Assembly: GCA_003645435.1 (NCBI GenBank)
Contig: QNFD01000087.1
Location: 1-9,121 of the forward strand
DNA length: 9,121 nucleotides
Source of the DNA: Gammaproteobacteria bacterium
GTDB lineage: Bacteria; Pseudomonadota; Gammaproteobacteria; GCA-001735895
Direction: 5' to 3'
Every line of letters begins with the position of its first letter. The first letter of the stretch is position 1. The translations under genes were made by a program, and so were the position numbers. Below the pieces are notes generated by a model. It ran no database searches, was not told the DNA's origin, and saw only the letters and a list, made by a program, of their open reading frames with translations. This document shows positions 6,305 through 9,121 of this stretch, piece after piece.

Positions 6305-7330
6305 ATGTCAGTCACTTCTACAATGCCCGGCAATCCCGAAAACCAGCTTGTCGACCGCTTTGGTCGTACGGTTAACTATATTCGCCTGTCGGTAACCGAT
6401 CGTTGCGATTTACGCTGCGTCTATTGCATGCCGGAAAAAATGAAGTTTGTGCCGCGTACGCAGTTGCTAACCCTGGAAGAAATGGAAACCGTCGGCCGCG
6501 CATTTATTAGTCTCGGCGTCGACAAGATACGTATCACCGGCGGTGAGCCGCTGGTGCGAAAAAATATTCTTCAGCTGTTCAACAACCTGGGTTCGATCGA
6601 AGCGCTAAAGGACTTAACCCTGACCACGAATGGCACACAGTTAAAGAAATACGCACGCTCACTGAAAAACGCGGGTGTCACTCGCATCAATGTAAGCCTC
6701 GACACCCTGAATGCCGATCGTTTTCATAAGATGACCCGTATTGGTGACCTCAAGACCACGCTCGATGGCATCGATGCCGCAGTCGCCTGTGATTTCGAGC
6801 AGATCAAGCTCAATAGCGTGGTTTTGAAGAACCAAAATCACGATGAAATGTTTGACCTGGTCGCCTATGCGATTGAGCGCGGCATAGATGTCACCTTTAT
6901 CGAGGAAATGCCGCTCGGCGAGAACACCCATCATGATCGCGCCGAGGCCTACTACTCCAGCGACGAGATTCTCGAAGACCTTCGCCAACATTACGAAATT
7001 CTGCCGGCGACGAAACAAACCGCCGGGCCGACCCGTTATTTCCGTCTCGGCGAACATGAAAATACCCACGTCGGATTTATCTCACCGCATAGCCATAATT
7101 TTTGTGAAAGCTGTAATCGCGTGCGCGTTACTGCCGAGGGTATGCTTCTGCTTTGCCTGGGGCAGGAACATTCGGTTGATTTGCGCCACGTTATTCGTGC
7201 TAACCCGGGCGATCGACAAGCCCTGGAACAGGCGCTTATCGATTCGATGGAAATCAAACCCAAGGGCCACGATTTCAATCTGAATTCACAAACCATTCTG
7301 TTACGCCACATGAATTTGACCGGCGGCTAA
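6305..7330 (+). CDS. moaA: GTP 3',8-cyclase MoaA (molybdenum cofactor biosynthesis)
   Basis: MoaA is a radical-SAM enzyme that converts GTP to 3',8-cyclo-7,8-dihydro-GTP, the first step of molybdopterin synthesis, acting in the cytosol with MoaC. The 341-residue product has both iron-sulfur cluster motifs: N-terminal CDLRCVYC (C34, C38, C41), which with SAM generates the radical, and C-terminal FCESC...C (C267, C270, C284), which binds GTP. The SAM-binding GGEP is at 79-82, and the conserved C-terminal Gly-Gly tail is present (NLTGG). Cysteine spacing matches E. coli MoaA. The ATG at 6305 leaves about 12 residues more than E. coli MoaA before the conserved YIRLSVTD; an ATG at 6323 is an alternative, but neither has a clear ribosome binding site. 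fdhD follows four bases after the stop, so the two genes are almost certainly co-transcribed. Confidence 0.97.
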   Translation: MSVTSTMPGNPENQLVDRFGRTVNYIRLSVTDRCDLRCVYCMPEKMKFVPRTQLLTLEEMETVGRAFISLGVDKIRITGGEPLVRKNILQLFNNLGSIEALKDLTLTTNGTQLKKYARSLKNAGVTRINVSLDTLNADRFHKMTRIGDLKTTLDGIDAAVACDFEQIKLNSVVLKNQNHDEMFDLVAYAIERGIDVTFIEEMPLGENTHHDRAEAYYSSDEILEDLRQHYEILPATKQTAGPTRYFRLGEHENTHVGFISPHSHNFCESCNRVRVTAEGMLLLCLGQEHSVDLRHVIRANPGDRQALEQALIDSMEIKPKGHDFNLNSQTILLRHMNLTGG

Positions 7331-7334
7331 GATC

Positions 7335-8210
7335 ATGTCCTCCACCGTTGGTAAGCAGTCACGGCGCCTGCCGCAACTAACCAACGCCGGCCTCGACGCA
7401 ACTGCCAGCGTCATTTCCTATAACGAGTATAACGAAGCCGTCGATGGCTCGGTTGCGGTCGAACGCGCACTTACGATATACCTCGACAAACGCGAGGTTG
7501 TCACCTTAATGACCCTGGGCAACCACCCCGAGTTACTGATTCTGGGCTGGTTACACAATCAACGCCTGATCGAGGATATCGAGGCGATCAATGCGATACA
7601 GGTCGACTGGGAAACCGAGTCGGTGGCAATCACCACGCACGAGGGCGTTGAAAACCTTGATGACAAACTAAGCCACAGGACCGTCACCACCGGCTGCGGT
7701 CAGGGCACCATGTTCGGCGATCTGATGGATAACATCGACAAGGTAAAGCTGCAACAACCGATACTCAGACAGTCCGCCATTTATGCATTACTGAATACGC
7801 TCAACGAACATAACGAGGTTTACAAAAATGCCGGTGCGGTTCATGGCTGTGCGCTATGCAGCGACGACTTCGGTATCGAGCAGTTCATCGAAGATGTCGG
7901 CCGCCATAATGCAGTCGACGCCATCGCCGGTTACATGTGGCTGAACGATTTGGCTGGCCACGGAAAACTGTTTTATACGACCGGACGCCTGACCTCGGAA
8001 ATGGTAATCAAAGTCGCCTTAATGGGTATCCCGGTATTGTTGTCTCGTTCCGGAATTACTCGAATGGGACTCGATATAGCGCAAAAAGTCGGCGTCACCT
8101 TGATCGCACGGGCCAAGGGTCGGCATTTCATGGTTTATCATGGACGCGAGTTTATCGAGTTTGATGCCGTGCCGGCGGCAAGGCCTGTGTCGCAAAAGAA
8201 AGCCAGGTAG
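7335..8210 (+). CDS. fdhD: Formate dehydrogenase accessory sulfurtransferase FdhD (single-Cys variant)
   Basis: FdhD carries sulfur from the cysteine desulfurase IscS to the Mo/W-bis-MGD cofactor before insertion into formate dehydrogenase. The 291-residue product shows the family order: N-terminal substrate-fold region, TTGCGQG (118-124), GAVHGCALC (167-175), EDVGRHNAVD (186-195), TTGRLTSEMV (215-224), PVLLSRSGITR (233-243). Against the E. coli motif GCGVCG, the first cysteine is kept (C121) but the second is glycine, so it lacks the CxxC pair; C172 and C175 in HGCALC offer another cysteine pair. I believe such single-Cys FdhDs form a recognised subgroup but cannot verify this. The ATG at 7335 is four bases after the moaA stop, consistent with translational coupling; no strong ribosome binding site is seen. 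The C-terminal 15 or so residues (VPAARPVSQKKAR) are a basic extension. A repeat hairpin begins two bases after the stop. Confidence 0.95.
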   Translation: MSSTVGKQSRRLPQLTNAGLDATASVISYNEYNEAVDGSVAVERALTIYLDKREVVTLMTLGNHPELLILGWLHNQRLIEDIEAINAIQVDWETESVAITTHEGVENLDDKLSHRTVTTGCGQGTMFGDLMDNIDKVKLQQPILRQSAIYALLNTLNEHNEVYKNAGAVHGCALCSDDFGIEQFIEDVGRHNAVDAIAGYMWLNDLAGHGKLFYTTGRLTSEMVIKVALMGIPVLLSRSGITRMGLDIAQKVGVTLIARAKGRHFMVYHGREFIEFDAVPAARPVSQKKAR

Positions 8211-8212
8211 CC

Positions 8213-8300
8213 CCTTCTCCCCTCCGGGGAGAAGGTTGGGATGAGGGGGTCAATCTTGAATCTACCCCTCACCCCTGCCCTCTCCCCAGAGGGGCGAGGG
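8213..8300. repeat. Palindromic repeat pair, locus 4 (tails inward)
   Basis: Unit 4a (8213-8249) has perfect stem CCTTCTCCCC / GGGGAGAAGG (8213-8222 with 8226-8235) and tail ending ATGAGGGGG. Unit 4b (8265-8300) is inverted, with tail CCCCTCACCCC then CCCTCTCCCC-AGA-GGGGCGAGGG (one T/C mismatch). The spacer is 15 bases. Its order and subtypes match locus 3, the pair on the promoter side of the DUF559 gene, but no nuclease gene is present here. The stem begins two bases after the fdhD stop codon, so it may influence the 3' end of the moaA-fdhD message. The 156 bases from 8301 to 8456 hold no recognised gene, hairpin or site. Confidence 0.9.
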
Positions 8301-8456
8301 AGTTGAACATTACTCCCGCAATCTCAGTATTAAATCTACCAAATTAGCTGTGTTCGACAATTCAGTTGTTTGCTAATCAATTGAGTCCAGGCATCCTTAC
8401 GGGCAATTCGGCGACCTTTGTGCTACTCCCGGACCAATAACTTGATAGAACCCTTC

Positions 8457-9121
8457 TCATAATATGAATGGCTCAAGACTTTTTTTAAACGATTCAACGA
8501 ACTCAAGGGTGATAATCGAGCGAGGCTTGTATGCCGGGTAGAGGATATTGATTTTAAACGGGATAACCGGCTCAAACGGACGGATAACCAGACCTTCGCT
8601 CTGGTATTCTCGTGCATCGATTTCACTGACCACCGCGACACCATAACCTTCGGCCACCATAATACAGGCCGGTGCAAACTGGCGTGATTCGACAAGCGCA
8701 TTAAACTCCACCCCATCTACATGGAAGGCTTGCTGGAGAGCACGATAAAGATAATGGTCCCGGTTTGTCACGATCAGGGGAATACCATTTAGGTCCTTCG
8801 CACTCACTATCTTCTTCTTTGCCAGCGCATGCCCTTTGGGTGCGATACAAACCGTGCGTATTAACACCTCTTCTGATTCAATCGCCGGGGATTCCTCAAA
8901 CTCTTCCGATAGACCCACATCGAATTGTTGCGCCGAAATCCATCCCTGAATTCTTTCTGGCGAGCGTGGTTCCAGTGTCAGGGACATGCCCGGCCGTTCC
9001 TTGAGAAATCGTGCCAGAACCCGTGGCAATAACGACGTCGCAAAACCGGGCAGACAGGTGATGCGCAGATGTCCCCTTTTTTGGTCCTGGAGATCTTCTG
9101 TCAGTCGGGATATGTGGTTCA
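8457..9121 (-). CDS. LysR-type transcriptional regulator, effector-binding domain (5' end off window)
   Basis: The minus-strand frame is open to the right edge, giving 220 visible residues that begin with NHISRLTEDLQDQKRG, the end of the linker helix. The next segment GHLRITCLPGFATSLLPRVLARFLKERPGM matches the start of the LysR substrate-binding domain (G-x-LRI, LLP, ARF, RPG). Further family signs are DVGLSEEF (first beta-alpha half), APKGHALA, the hinge strand near LIVTNRD, VAEGYGVAVVSEI (the GxGxAxxP-like segment) and a final strand-helix. The DNA-binding helix-turn-helix (about the first 80 residues) lies outside the window. An in-frame TTG at 9027-9029 is not the start because the domain continues upstream. 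LysR proteins usually control a divergent neighbour and themselves; the relevant promoter lies outside the window. The ligand cannot be inferred, and regulation of moaA-fdhD is not supported by its tail-to-tail position. Confidence 0.9.
   Translation of the reverse strand, partial: NHISRLTEDLQDQKRGHLRITCLPGFATSLLPRVLARFLKERPGMSLTLEPRSPERIQGWISAQQFDVGLSEEFEESPAIESEEVLIRTVCIAPKGHALAKKKIVSAKDLNGIPLIVTNRDHYLYRALQQAFHVDGVEFNALVESRQFAPACIMVAEGYGVAVVSEIDAREYQSEGLVIRPFEPVIPFKINILYPAYKPRSIITLEFVESFKKSLEPFIL

Noticed and set aside
8213..8300. Intrinsic terminator after fdhD
   Set aside because: Strong hairpins are present but none is followed by a run of T; the same elements occur at other loci in either orientation, so they are better treated as a repeat family.
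8423..8716. 97-codon minus-strand open frame overlapping the LysR gene
   Set aside because: It is an out-of-frame shadow of the LysR effector-binding domain, whose own frame matches the family along its whole visible length.

Overview
The window looks like chromosomal DNA from a Gram-negative proteobacterium, most likely a free-living gammaproteobacterium. The reasons are an outer-membrane beta-barrel protein with a C-terminal phenylalanine, a lipoprotein-type aminopeptidase, a LysR-type regulator, a moaA-fdhD pair, a roughly balanced base composition, and GC-rich palindromic repeats at gene ends. The species cannot be named from the sequence. No rRNA, tRNA, CRISPR array, prophage or classical insertion sequence was found.

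Layout, left to right. (1) 1-1206: 3' part of an outer-membrane beta-barrel (porin-like) gene. (2) 1220-1310: first pair of palindromic repeats. (3) 1384-2445: a malate/lactate-type (LDH2 family) NAD(P)-dependent oxidoreductase. (4) 2453-3047: a compact block in which a small DUF559 (Vsr-like, PD-(D/E)XK fold) endonuclease gene on the minus strand sits between two repeat pairs; one repeat unit encodes the end of the protein. (5) 3059-4174 (minus) and 4246-5322 (plus): a divergent pair of zinc peptidases, an M14 carboxypeptidase of the cytosolic carboxypeptidase type and a lipoprotein aminopeptidase. (6) 5324-6154 (minus): a nitrilase-superfamily amidase of the Nit / deaminated-glutathione amidase type, ending one base from the aminopeptidase stop. 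(7) 6305-8210: moaA and fdhD, four bases apart, a two-gene molybdenum-cofactor / formate-dehydrogenase maturation unit. (8) 8213-8300: fourth repeat pair. (9) 8457-9121 (minus): the effector-binding part of a LysR-type regulator running off the right edge.

How the parts relate. moaA and fdhD act in one pathway: MoaA starts molybdopterin synthesis and FdhD supplies sulfur to the Mo/W-bis-MGD cofactor of formate dehydrogenase. A formate dehydrogenase or another molybdoenzyme operon may therefore lie nearby, outside the window. The other genes look like single-gene housekeeping or accessory functions.

The most interesting structure is the repeat family. Eight units, each a hairpin plus an 11-12 base asymmetric tail, occur as four inverted pairs, each starting 2-14 bases from a stop codon. 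Their association with the DUF559 nuclease gene resembles the link between REP elements and RAYT transposases in arrangement only. Any functional connection is inference.
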